Assembly (NCBI RefSeq): GCF_017310035.1
Contig: NZ_CP022296.1
Span: forward strand, 2,418,001-2,482,000
Origin: Nocardioides sp. S5
GTDB taxonomy: Bacteria; Actinomycetota; Actinomycetes; Propionibacteriales; Nocardioidaceae
Length of the DNA stretch: 64,000 nt
Direction of reading: 5' to 3'
The translations under genes and the position numbers were made by a program. Numbering within the stretch: position 1 is the stretch's first letter; every line of letters starts with the position of its first letter. The notes under the pieces are model-generated. The model did not search any database. It was not told where the DNA came from and was given only the letters and a program-made list of their open reading frames with translations. This document shows positions 16,431-24,070 of the stretch, piece by piece.

Positions 16431-17186
16431 ATGAGCCTGATCAGGCCCTACGGCGACACCACCGGCGACGGGATGGTGCAGCTGTCGTTCACGCTGCCGA
16501 TCGAGCACTCCAAGGTCGCCGAGGGCGCCGCGGTCCAGCTCGCCAACAAGATGGGCATGGACCCCGCGCTGGTCGTGCACGCCAAGCCGATGGGGGAGGG
16601 CTTCACCTTCTTCGTCGTCTACGGCCGGGTCAACCACCTGGTCGACCCCAGCACGGTCGAGGTCGTGGAGCGCGACTACCCGCTGCTCACGCCGAAGGAG
16701 GCCAACGCCTCGATCAAGCGCTCGCTGAGGCGCCGGCTCACCGTGGTGGGTGCCTGCATCGGCACCGACGCCCACACCGTCGGCATCGACGCGATCCTCA
16801 ACATCAAGGGGTTCGCGGGGGAGAAGGGCCTGGAGTACTACCGCGAGCTGAAGGTCGTGAACCTCGGCGCGCAGGTCTCCGTCCCACAGCTCGTCGAGGC
16901 CGCGCGTGAGGAGAAGGCCGACGCGGTCCTCGTCTCGCAGGTCGTCACCCAGCGCGACGCGCACCTGCTCAACACCCGCGAGATGTCGGCTGCCTTCCGC
17001 GAGGCCTACCCCGCGGCGCGACGGCCGCTGCTGGTCGTGGGCGGCCCCCGCTTCGACGAGACCATGGCAGACGAGCTCGGCGTGGACCGCGTCTTCAGCC
17101 GGGGCACGACGCCCGGCGAGGTCGCGTCCTTCATCGTGCACCGCCTCACCGGCCCGCGCACCCCCACCCAGGAGAAGGCCTCATGA
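16431..17186 (+). CDS. kamE: Lysine 5,6-aminomutase beta subunit (B12-binding)
   Basis: The product has 251 aa. The cobalamin-binding motif DxHxxG is D113-A-H115-T-V-G118, so H115 is the lower axial ligand to cobalt. K126 lies 11 residues further on (NIKGFAGEKG), the same spacing as H133/K144 in clostridial KamE, where the lysine binds PLP. The ATG at 16431 was chosen because homologous sequence starts there; an in-frame ATG at 16401 is an alternative that begins inside the repeat-like leader. The stop overlaps kal (ATGA). Confidence 0.92.
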   Translation: MSLIRPYGDTTGDGMVQLSFTLPIEHSKVAEGAAVQLANKMGMDPALVVHAKPMGEGFTFFVVYGRVNHLVDPSTVEVVERDYPLLTPKEANASIKRSLRRRLTVVGACIGTDAHTVGIDAILNIKGFAGEKGLEYYRELKVVNLGAQVSVPQLVEAAREEKADAVLVSQVVTQRDAHLLNTREMSAAFREAYPAARRPLLVVGGPRFDETMADELGVDRVFSRGTTPGEVASFIVHRLTGPRTPTQEKAS

Positions 17187-17596
17187 GCGACACCCGCCCG
17201 TCCGAGGACCGCGTCGGCACGGTCGTCACCCACCGCCGCTACGTCCCCTACTCCCACGCCCACTACGCCGGGAACCTCGTCGACGGGGCCTACAGCCTCG
17301 GGCTGTTCGGCGACGTCGCCACCGAGCTGTGCATCGTCCTCGACGGCGACGAGGGCCTCTTCGCCTCCTACTCCGACGTCCAGTTCAAGGCCCCGGTGCG
17401 CGCCGGTGACGTCCTCGAGATCACCGCGACCCTCGTCAGGGAGGGGACCCGCAGCCGGGTGATGGACTTCGCCGTGCACGTGGTCGGACGCGGCGCGCCG
17501 AGCGAGGCCGCACCCGGCGCCGCCACGGTGCTCGATCCGCCGGTCGTGGCGACCACTGCCACCGGCACTGTCGTCGTACCTCCCGCACCGCAGTAG
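17183..17596 (+). CDS. kal: L-3-aminobutyryl-CoA ammonia-lyase
   Basis: The product is 137 aa with a hot-dog fold pattern (YVPYSHAHYAGNLVDGAYSLGLFGDV ends in the helix of the fold; FASYSDVQFKAPVRAGD is the central strand region). Kal removes ammonia from 3-aminobutyryl-CoA to give crotonyl-CoA. The assignment rests on size, motif and translational coupling to kamE. The cleavage enzyme Kce, which should act between Kdd and Kal, is not found nearby. A hairpin follows 4 bp after the stop. Confidence 0.85.
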   Translation: MSDTRPSEDRVGTVVTHRRYVPYSHAHYAGNLVDGAYSLGLFGDVATELCIVLDGDEGLFASYSDVQFKAPVRAGDVLEITATLVREGTRSRVMDFAVHVVGRGAPSEAAPGAATVLDPPVVATTATGTVVVPPAPQ

Positions 17597-17600
17597 TCCT

Positions 17601-17625
17601 CGGCGTGTCACATCACGACACGCCG
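17601..17625 (+). terminator. Hairpin after kal
   Basis: The arms CGGCGTGTC (17601-17609) and GACACGCCG (17617-17625) are perfect 9-bp complements around a 7-nt loop. They lie 4 bp after the kal stop and are followed by an AAATTTT stretch at 17634-17640. This is a good candidate for termination of the kdd-kamDE-kal transcript. Confidence 0.6.
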
Positions 17626-17992
17626 ATCCAGGTGAAATTTTCGCCGCGAGTTCTCGGCGACCGCACGTCGCTGACCTGCGACAACGCGCGTTCTGGCAGG
17701 TCAGGCGCGTGTTGACACTCCGCAGCCGTGGAGGGAGGGTCTCGGGGTCCGCCTGTGCAGCTCGTGGGTGGCGCCTTCGACACCGGGAGGTCCGACGTGG
17801 GGTACGCGAAGCCAGCGATGCCTTCCGTCCGGCGTCCCGTCGACAGCGCCCCGCGGGGGCCGGATGCGGGAGGGACCACGGGGCCTTAGACAACTTCGCG
17901 CGATCGCCAGCCAGCCGGTCGCGTGTTGGTCCGAAGCCCCTGCGTCCCTCCCGCTCCGCTGCAGGTGCGCAGCCGTCGGCTACGGTCTGGGC
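17626..17992. other. Non-coding stretch between kal and lnt
   Basis: No credible gene is seen in this ~370-bp gap. It holds an inverted repeat, CTGACCTGC (17671-17679) with GCAGGTCAG (17696-17704), an isolated TTGACA hexamer at 17712, and a TACGGT -10-like hexamer at 17981-17986 that fits a leaderless start of lnt at 17993. Open frames through the region are by-products of the high GC content. Confidence 0.5.
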
Positions 17993-19528
17993 GTGCTGCA
18001 GCGCTGCCTCCTCGCCCTCGTGGGCGGCCTCGTGCTGGCAGCGGCCTTCGAGCCGATCGGCTGGTCGTGGCTCATGCCGCCGGCGATCGCGTCGCTGGTC
18101 TTCTCCGTGCGTGGCCTGCGTGCGCGGCGGGCATGGCTCCCGAGCCTGCTGTTCGGCATCACGTTCACCTATGCGGTGATGGTGTGGATGCGGTCGGTCG
18201 GCACCGACGCCTGGATCGCCATGTGCGCCCTGGAGGCGTCGTTCTTCGTGCCGCTGGGCATCGGGCTGTCCTGGAGCCTCCGGCAGCGCGGGTGGCCCGT
18301 CTGGGCGGCCCTGTGGTGGGTCGGCATCGAGACCTGGCGCAGCGGCTTCCCGTTCAGCGGCATGCCCTTCGGGCGCCTCGTCTACGCGACCGCGGACACG
18401 CCCTGGGCCGACGCGATCCCGTGGATCGGGATGACCGCGGTGAGCTTCCTCGTCGCCCTCACCGGGACGGTGCTCGCCTGGCTGCTGCTCGGTCTGCGCG
18501 CGCCCACGCGCACGACGTACGCCGCGGTCGGCGCGCTGGCCGTGGTGACGTTCGCGCCCGTGGTCGTCACCGTCCCCCTGGAGGAGACCGGCACGGCGAC
18601 CGTCGCCGCGGTGCAGGGCAACATCCCCGGCGACGGGACCGACATCGTCGCGGTCAACCGCGAGGTCACCGACAACCACGTGCGGGCCACCCAGCAGCTC
18701 GCCGAGGACGTGGCCGCCGGGCTGGTCCCCGCGCCCGACTTCGTCGTGTGGCCGGAGAACTCCACGGCCGTCGACCCGTTCACCGACGCGCGCGCCAACC
18801 AGGGCATCGTCGCCGCCTCCGATGCGGTCGGCGTGCCCATCCTGGTGGGCGCCATCGCCGACGACCCGCTCGACGACACACAGGTCCTCAACCAGGGCAT
18901 CGTCTTCCGCCCCGGGCTCGGCGGCGGCGACCGCTACACCAAGCGGAACCCCGTGCCGTACGGCGAGTACATCCCCTTCCGGGGCAGCCTGATCCCCGAC
19001 ACCTACGGCCAGCTCCGGCTGGTGCCGCGCGACATGGTCCGCGGCACCAGCCTCGTCCCGATCAGGGTCGGCGACCTGCTGGTGGCCGACGCGATCTGCT
19101 TCGACGTCGCTTATGACGACGTGATCTCCGGACAGGTCGCCCGGGGGGCCCGGATGGTGACGGTGCAGACGAGCAACGTGCTCTTCAGCAAGACCGCCCA
19201 GCTCGACCAGCAGTTCGAGATCAGCCGGCTGCGTGCGCTCGAGACCGGACGTTGGGTCGTCGTGGCCGCGATCAACGGCGTGTCGGGCGTCGTGCGCCCC
19301 GACGGGTCGGTCGTCGCCTCGGCGCCCGCGCGCACCCAGGAGGTGCTGGTGGAGACCGTGGGGCTCAGCACGACGATCACCCCGGCCGTACGCCTGGGGG
19401 TGTGGCCGGCGAGGTTCACCCTCGTCTTCCTCGTCGTGCACACGCTCGCCGTCCTGATCGCCTATCGTCGTGGCCGACGGAGCGACCGCGCCGTCGCACC
19501 GTCACCGGGACGAGGTCAGCGGGCGTGA
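17993..19528 (+). CDS. lnt: Apolipoprotein N-acyltransferase
   Basis: The 511-aa membrane enzyme adds the third acyl chain to lipoproteins. It has six to seven N-terminal transmembrane helices and a nitrilase-type domain with the catalytic triad in WPENSTAVDP (Glu), TKRNPVPYGEYIPF (Lys) and ADAICFDVAYDD (Cys). The GTG at 17993 lies 6 nt after TACGGT, a leaderless arrangement, and the hydrophobic helix begins right there; the frame is open upstream but shows no family character. It overlaps ppm1 by 4 bp. In mycobacteria the two activities are fused in one protein. Confidence 0.92.
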   Translation: MLQRCLLALVGGLVLAAAFEPIGWSWLMPPAIASLVFSVRGLRARRAWLPSLLFGITFTYAVMVWMRSVGTDAWIAMCALEASFFVPLGIGLSWSLRQRGWPVWAALWWVGIETWRSGFPFSGMPFGRLVYATADTPWADAIPWIGMTAVSFLVALTGTVLAWLLLGLRAPTRTTYAAVGALAVVTFAPVVVTVPLEETGTATVAAVQGNIPGDGTDIVAVNREVTDNHVRATQQLAEDVAAGLVPAPDFVVWPENSTAVDPFTDARANQGIVAASDAVGVPILVGAIADDPLDDTQVLNQGIVFRPGLGGGDRYTKRNPVPYGEYIPFRGSLIPDTYGQLRLVPRDMVRGTSLVPIRVGDLLVADAICFDVAYDDVISGQVARGARMVTVQTSNVLFSKTAQLDQQFEISRLRALETGRWVVVAAINGVSGVVRPDGSVVASAPARTQEVLVETVGLSTTITPAVRLGVWPARFTLVFLVVHTLAVLIAYRRGRRSDRAVAPSPGRGQRA

Positions 19529-20277
19529 GTGTCGAAGGGCTCGGCAGGGTCGTGATGGTCATCCCGACCTACAACGAGTCGGAGAACATCGAGTGGATCA
19601 TCGAGCGACTGCGTCGTGCCCAGCCGGGTGTGGACGTGATGGTCGTCGACGACAACAGCCCCGACGGCACCGGTGACATCGCCGACGCCCTCGCCAGCCG
19701 CGACCCCGCGATCAGCGTGGTGCACCGCACGGAGAAGGCCGGGCTCGGCGCGGCCTACCTCAACGGGTTCGACGTCGCGCTGCGGGCCGGCTACGACGTC
19801 ATCGGCGAGATGGATGCCGACGGCTCCCACCAGCCGGAGCAGCTGCACCGGCTCATCGATGCGCTGCACACCGCGGACCTGGTGATCGGCTCGCGCTACG
19901 TGCCCGGCGGCTCCGTGGTCAACTGGCCCCTCCAGCGCCTGCTGCTCTCGCGAGGCGGCAACCTCTACGTCCGGCTCCTGCTCGGCATGCGCGTCAAGGA
20001 CGCGACCGCCGGCTTCCGGCTCTTCCGGCGCACCACGCTCGAGGCGATCGACCTTGAGTCGGTGCTGTCTACTGGATACGTGTTCCAGACCGACCTCGCC
20101 TACCGCACCGTCTCGCGTGGCCTCCGGGTCACCGAGGTGCCGATCGAGTTCATCGAGCGCGTGCGCGGTGACTCCAAGATGAGCGGCCAGGTGGCCAGCG
20201 AGTCGCTGAAGAAGATCACCCGCTGGGGCCTGTCCGAGCGTCGTGCCCGCCTGCACCGGACCAAGGTCGACGCATGA
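19525..20277 (+). CDS. ppm1: Polyprenol monophosphomannose synthase (GT2)
   Basis: The 250-aa GT2 glycosyltransferase makes polyprenol-phosphate-mannose from GDP-mannose, the donor for lipomannan synthesis and protein mannosylation outside the membrane. Motifs are VIPTYNESENI, VVDDNSPDGTGD (D42/D43) and the metal-binding EMDADGSH (D97, D99), followed by the DPM1-like SRYVPGGSV and KDATAGFRLFRR. No transmembrane segment follows, so it depends on the adjacent Lnt membrane part, as in actinobacteria with split genes (inference). It starts GTG inside the lnt stop and ends inside the fxsA start. Confidence 0.93.
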   Translation: MSVEGLGRVVMVIPTYNESENIEWIIERLRRAQPGVDVMVVDDNSPDGTGDIADALASRDPAISVVHRTEKAGLGAAYLNGFDVALRAGYDVIGEMDADGSHQPEQLHRLIDALHTADLVIGSRYVPGGSVVNWPLQRLLLSRGGNLYVRLLLGMRVKDATAGFRLFRRTTLEAIDLESVLSTGYVFQTDLAYRTVSRGLRVTEVPIEFIERVRGDSKMSGQVASESLKKITRWGLSERRARLHRTKVDA

Positions 20278-20789
20278 GCCAACCCCTGGGCCCCCGCACC
20301 GCCCGCCGCCGGTGGCTGCGCCCCGTGCTGGCGCTCGCGTTCGTCGTCGTCCCGCTGGCCGAGATCTGGGCGATCCTCCAGGTCGGCCAGCTGGTCGGCC
20401 CCTGGTGGACGATCGTGCTGCTGGTGCTCGACAGCATGGTGGGTGCGTGGCTGATCAAGCGCGAGGGCGGGCGTGCCTGGCTGGCGCTGCGCGAGGCGCT
20501 GCAGGGCGGGCGGATGCCGGCCCGCGAGATCGCCGACGGTGCACTGATCCTCATCGGCGGCACCCTCATGCTGAGCCCGGGCTTCCTGCTCGACCTGCTC
20601 GGGATCCTTCTCATCCTGCCGTTCACCCGACCCGTCGCGCGCCGGCTGCTGACCTCGGTCGTGGAGCGCCGCCTGGTCGTCGTACCGGGTGCAGGCCTCG
20701 GGGGATTCCCCGGCGCACCTGGCTGGGACGCACGACGCCCCGGGCCGGGGGCCGAGGGGCCGGTGGTCCGGGGCGACGTGGTCGACTAG
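20274..20789 (+). CDS. fxsA: FxsA-family membrane protein
   Basis: The 171-aa protein has three to four hydrophobic helices (about 17-35, 43-58, 88-115) and the FxsA core: EIWAILQVGQLVG, KREGGRAW and LILIGGTLMLSPGFLLDLLG. E. coli FxsA sits in the inner membrane and lowers phage T7 exclusion by F plasmids; its role in actinobacteria is unknown. It is the last gene of the lnt-ppm1-fxsA operon, overlapping ppm1 by 4 bp and converging on rbpA with 12 bp between the stops. The C-terminal ~40 residues are Gly/Pro/Arg-rich. Confidence 0.9.
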   Translation: MSQPLGPRTARRRWLRPVLALAFVVVPLAEIWAILQVGQLVGPWWTIVLLVLDSMVGAWLIKREGGRAWLALREALQGGRMPAREIADGALILIGGTLMLSPGFLLDLLGILLILPFTRPVARRLLTSVVERRLVVVPGAGLGGFPGAPGWDARRPGPGAEGPVVRGDVVD

Positions 20790-20801
20790 CTGGCGTGCGG
20801 C

Positions 20802-21182
20802 CTAGGAGACCCGCTTCTTGCGGTTGGCGCGGTGCAGGTGCGCCGGGCCGATCTCTCCGCCGCGGAGCAGGTCGAGCCGCTCCTTGAGGATGTCCTCGAG
20901 CTCCTTCTCCGAGCGACGCTCGAGAAGCATGTCCCAGTGCGTGCGAGCCGGCTTCTCGACCTTCTCCTCGGGGAGGATGCCCGCCGTGCTGAGCGCCTCG
21001 GCGCCGCAGCGCGGGCACTCCCACACGGCCGGGATGTCGGCCTCGACCGACATCGTGACCTCGAACTCGTGGCCCTGCTTGCATGCATAGCCGACCTGCT
21101 GCCGAGCCGCGAACTCGATCCCGCGCTCGTCCTCGAAACTCTGGCCGCCGAGCCTCGCGCCACGCAGTGTGCGCTCCGCCAC
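20802..21182 (-). CDS. rbpA: RbpA, RNA-polymerase-binding protein
   Basis: The 126-aa actinobacterial transcription factor binds the principal sigma factor and RNA polymerase and stabilises open complexes. The core zinc ribbon has C34, H38 and C56/C59 (CKQGHEF ... ECPRCG), and the C-terminal sigma-interaction domain contains THWDMLLERRS and ERLDLLRGGE. The start is GTG 21182, with GGAGGT 8 nt upstream; an upstream in-frame GTG at 21212 has no such site. A perfect SigR-type promoter lies ~125 bp upstream, as in Streptomyces, where rbpA belongs to the disulfide-stress regulon. Confidence 0.95.
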   Translation of the reverse strand: MAERTLRGARLGGQSFEDERGIEFAARQQVGYACKQGHEFEVTMSVEADIPAVWECPRCGAEALSTAGILPEEKVEKPARTHWDMLLERRSEKELEDILKERLDLLRGGEIGPAHLHRANRKKRVS

Positions 21183-21307
21183 CGTGACCACCTCCAGTTG
21201 GGTTGCTGACACCCGTTGACTTGTGTGCCGGGCTGGTAGGGGGACGAGCAGGACCGCAATCCGTGACGCCGCTCTTGGCGACGGGGCTCGCCCCTCTGTG
21301 ATCTTTC

Positions 21308-21333
21308 AACCGTAGCGGGGTCGCCACAATTCC
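21308..21333 (-). promoter_or_regulatory. SigR/SigH-type promoter of rbpA
   Basis: On the minus strand GGAAT (21333-21329) is followed by exactly 18 nt and GTT (21310-21308). This is the consensus for the thiol-oxidative-stress sigma factor SigR (Streptomyces) or SigH (mycobacteria). The predicted transcript has a ~120-nt leader before the GTG at 21182. Confidence 0.75.
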
Positions 21334-21433
21334 GTGGATTCATGGTGTCGGAACCCACGCTCACGCGTGAGCCACTTCACCCTCAGGGGTGGAGGTGGTC
21401 ACGGTTACGCGCAGATCCGGGCTTTCGGTGACG

Positions 21434-22786
21434 TCAGATCACGGCCGGCACGTCGTTCCCGGCGTCGCGGATCCCCTTGGCGGTGTCGACGCGCATCAGC
21501 AGCAGCCCGCCGATGACGAAGAAGATGATCAGCGCGAAGATCGCCGGCCGGTAGGACCCGGTGAAGGTGTAGACGAGGCCGAAGACCAGCGTCCCGAACC
21601 ACGACGTCCCCCGCTCCATCGCGTGGTAGAAGCTGAAGAACTCGGCCTCCTTGCCCCGTGGGATCAGCAGCGAGAAGTACGAGCGCGCCAGCGCCTGGGT
21701 CCCGCCCAGCACGAGGCCGATGGCAGCGCCGAGCAGCAGCAGCGGGAGCAGCGACTTCTCCGGGATGAACAGCCCGGCGGTCACGATCATCATCCAGATG
21801 ACCAGGCCGCCGAGGATCGTGTTCTTGGCCCCGCGGGTGGCCGCGATGCGCCCGAACAGCAGCGCTCCGCCGACCGCCACGAACTGCACCAGCAGGTAGA
21901 CGCCCAGCATCGTGCCCTGGTCGAAGCCGAGCTCCTCCACGCCGTAGACCGAGGCCTGGCTGATGACCGTCTGGATCCCGTCGTTGAAGAACAGGTAGGC
22001 GAGCAGGAAGGTGAGGGCCACCGGATAGTTGCGCAGCTCCTTCAGCGTGATCCAGAGCTGGCCGAAGCTGCGCTGCAGCACCCCGCCCTCGACGTGCTCG
22101 ACGTCGGCCGGCGGATGGTTGCGGAGCCCGCGGAACGGGATGAAGGTGAACGCCGCCCACCACACGGCTGCGGACAGCAGCGAGATGCGCACCGCCATGC
22201 CCTCGGTGAGACCGAACGTGTCGTGGAAGCTCACCAGCACGAAGTTCAGGGCCAGCAGCAGGCCGCCGCCGGCGTAGCCGTACGCCCAGCCACGGGAGGA
22301 GACGCGGTCGCGGTCGGACTCGCTCGAGATGATCGGCAGGATCGAGTCGTTGACGACCGCGGACGCCGCGAAGCAGAGGTTGGCGAGGATGAACGTGATC
22401 GCGCCGAGCTGCCAGTTGTCGCCCGTCATGAAGAAGAGCAGCGCGGCGAAGAACGCGCCCGACCACGCGAAGCCCGCCAGCAGGTCCTTCTTGCGCGCGG
22501 TGCGGTCGGCCACAGCGCCCAGCAACGGCAGGACGAGGGCGGAGATCAACGTCGAGAAGGTGATGACGTACGCCGGCAGCGCGCCGGGCGCGATCGAGAG
22601 GCCGAGCGCCGAGACGCGGTCGTCGACCGCCGCCTCCTCGGCGATGGCGATCAGGTAGGGCCCGAAGAGCACGCCGGACACCGTGGTGGCGAAGGCGCTG
22701 TTGGCCCAGTCGTAGAAGTACCAGGCCCTCTGCTCCTTGGCCTGCGCCAACGGCTCCAGGTTGGCGACGCCGCCTACGTTGCTCAT
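21434..22786 (-). CDS. MFS transporter, UMF1 (Atg22-like) family
   Basis: The 450-aa protein has about 12 transmembrane helices. The N-terminal WYFYDWANSAFATTV is the hallmark of the UMF1/Atg22-like subfamily, and the cytosolic loop DRTARKK and the later ARSYFSLLIPRGKEAEFFSFY are also typical. Substrates of this family are mostly unknown; Atg22 exports amino acids from the yeast vacuole. The GDPD gene upstream ends 3 bp before this start, so they form one transcript. This raises the possibility of a role with glycerol- or lipid-derived solutes (inference). Confidence 0.88.
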   Translation of the reverse strand: MSNVGGVANLEPLAQAKEQRAWYFYDWANSAFATTVSGVLFGPYLIAIAEEAAVDDRVSALGLSIAPGALPAYVITFSTLISALVLPLLGAVADRTARKKDLLAGFAWSGAFFAALLFFMTGDNWQLGAITFILANLCFAASAVVNDSILPIISSESDRDRVSSRGWAYGYAGGGLLLALNFVLVSFHDTFGLTEGMAVRISLLSAAVWWAAFTFIPFRGLRNHPPADVEHVEGGVLQRSFGQLWITLKELRNYPVALTFLLAYLFFNDGIQTVISQASVYGVEELGFDQGTMLGVYLLVQFVAVGGALLFGRIAATRGAKNTILGGLVIWMMIVTAGLFIPEKSLLPLLLLGAAIGLVLGGTQALARSYFSLLIPRGKEAEFFSFYHAMERGTSWFGTLVFGLVYTFTGSYRPAIFALIIFFVIGGLLLMRVDTAKGIRDAGNDVPAVI

Positions 22787-22789
22787 GCC

Positions 22790-23596
22790 TCATCCTCCAC
22801 GTGGTGCGTTCCACTGTCCGCGGGCGCGGAGCACGTCCCTGAGTATGTCCGTGCGATCGGTCATGATGCCGTCGACACCACGGTCGAGGAGGGTGTTCAT
22901 CTCAACTGGGTCGTCGATCGTCCACACGTGCACCTGGACTCCGGCGGCGTGCGCACGGCGTACGAGCCCGGCGGAGGCCACCAGGAGCCGCCCCTGCCGG
23001 TGCGGGACCTGCAGGGCCACCGGGCGCCCGCGGGTGAGCAGCCGCGCCAGCCGGGCGCTGGGAGAGAGCACGAAGGCGGCCACCTCGAGCGGGTGCGCCG
23101 ACGTGGCGACCCGTCGCGCGGTGCGGCGCCGGAACGCCTCCATCCGCCTGACCGAGAAGGAGCCCACCAGGATCCGGTCCCAGGCGTCGCGCTCCTCGAT
23201 GAACGCGGCCAGCGCCTCCACCGCGCCCTCGGACTTGAGGTCGATGTTGAACCTCGCGTCGGGGAAGGCGTCGAAGAGCTCACCCAGCGTCGGGACCGGC
23301 TCCGAGCCACCGATCAACGCGCGCTGCACCTCGGCGTACGTCGAGGTGGCGATGCTGCCGGTGCGGTCCGTGACCCGGTCGAGCACCGTGTCGTGGAAGG
23401 CGAGCAGCACGCCGTCACTGGTCACGTGGACGTCGGTCTCGAGGTAGGTGTAGCCGAGCGCCACCGCGTGCCGGAAGGCCGCGAGCGTGTTCTCCAGCCC
23501 CTCGATCTCGGGGTGGTAGGCGCCCCCGCGGTGGGCGAAGGCGAGCGGTCGGGGCGAGTCGAGGTAGCCCGGTTCGGGCGTGCGCGGCACGGTCAC
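22790..23596 (-). CDS. Glycerophosphodiester phosphodiesterase
   Basis: The 268-aa GDPD TIM barrel has the catalytic and metal residues H22-R23 (AHRGG), E35-N36-T, E53/D55 (LETDVH) and H68 (LLAFHDTVLDRVTDR), plus the closing VHVWTIDDP and GVDGIMTDR segments. Such enzymes hydrolyse glycerophosphodiesters to glycerol 3-phosphate and an alcohol. No signal peptide is present, so it is cytosolic. It starts at GTG 23596 and is followed at once by the MFS gene. The divergent small zinc-ribbon gene starts 35 bp away. Confidence 0.92.
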   Translation of the reverse strand: MTVPRTPEPGYLDSPRPLAFAHRGGAYHPEIEGLENTLAAFRHAVALGYTYLETDVHVTSDGVLLAFHDTVLDRVTDRTGSIATSTYAEVQRALIGGSEPVPTLGELFDAFPDARFNIDLKSEGAVEALAAFIEERDAWDRILVGSFSVRRMEAFRRRTARRVATSAHPLEVAAFVLSPSARLARLLTRGRPVALQVPHRQGRLLVASAGLVRRAHAAGVQVHVWTIDDPVEMNTLLDRGVDGIMTDRTDILRDVLRARGQWNAPRGG

Positions 23597-23631
23597 GGCG
23601 TAAGTATGGGGTTCGGGAGTACCGTCGAGGG

Positions 23632-23892
23632 ATGGAGAGCATGACCTGTCCTCGATGCGATGCCGAGATGGACGAGCGCACCCTCGGCGAGGCCACCGTC
23701 CACCAGTGCCCCGAGGGGCACGGCGTCTTCCTCTCGCGCGCCGACCTCGGCGTGCTGGTGGAGGCCGAGACCGACTGGCACCGCAACGCCGGTCAGCACA
23801 CGGCCCCGATGCCGCGGATCACCGCCGACATGACCGCCCCGCCGTCGGTCGGCAAGCAGTCGCGGGCCTGGGTGGAGACACTGTTTGCTTGA
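23632..23892 (+). CDS. Small zinc-ribbon protein (TFIIB-type zinc ribbon)
   Basis: This 86-aa protein has CPRCDAEM near the start and CPEGHGVFL further on, the two halves of a zf-TFIIB-like ribbon, followed by an acidic linker and a polar tail. The role is unknown; related small proteins are common in actinobacteria. The ATG at 23632 lies 6 nt after TACCGT, which suits a leaderless transcript; the internal ATG at 23641 is an alternative. It is divergent from GDPD and followed by a composite repeat. Confidence 0.8.
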   Translation: MESMTCPRCDAEMDERTLGEATVHQCPEGHGVFLSRADLGVLVEAETDWHRNAGQHTAPMPRITADMTAPPSVGKQSRAWVETLFA

Positions 23893-23897
23893 GCAGT

Positions 23898-24041
23898 CGA
23901 CCGCGAGGAACGAGCGGTCGGCGTCGCGAGAGCAGATCGAGTAGGCCCGCGGCTGAGGAACGAAGCCGCGCAAGGCCGTATCGAGATCCGAACCTCGCCA
24001 GGTCTCGATACGCCTCGCTCGTCCCTCGCTCGGCTACTCGA
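23898..24041. repeat. Composite REP-like element of nested hairpins
   Basis: Two hairpins share an identical 9-nt loop GAGGAACGA: CGACCGC/GCGGTCG at 23898-23920 and CGCGGCT/AGCCGCG at 23948-23970. They are followed by GTATCGAGA (23978-23986) pairing with TCTCGATAC (24003-24011), and by a long-range pair TCGAGTAG (23937-23944) with CTACTCGA (24034-24041). The GGTCTCGATACGCCTCGCTC part resembles a repeat I know from many Nocardioides intergenic regions. It lies between a plus-strand and a minus-strand gene that converge. Confidence 0.75.
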
Positions 24042-24070
24042 CCACCGATGGAGAATGGGCCAGCCCGGCC

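Noticed and set aside
17006..19441. 800-codon open frame on the minus strand opposite kamE-kal-lnt
   Set aside because: It spans several well-supported genes and the non-coding gap, with Arg/Pro/Gly/His-rich sequence and no recognisable domain.
21389..23644. 750-codon open frame on the plus strand opposite the MFS and GDPD genes
   Set aside because: It crosses two genes with clear families on the other strand; the translation is low-complexity.
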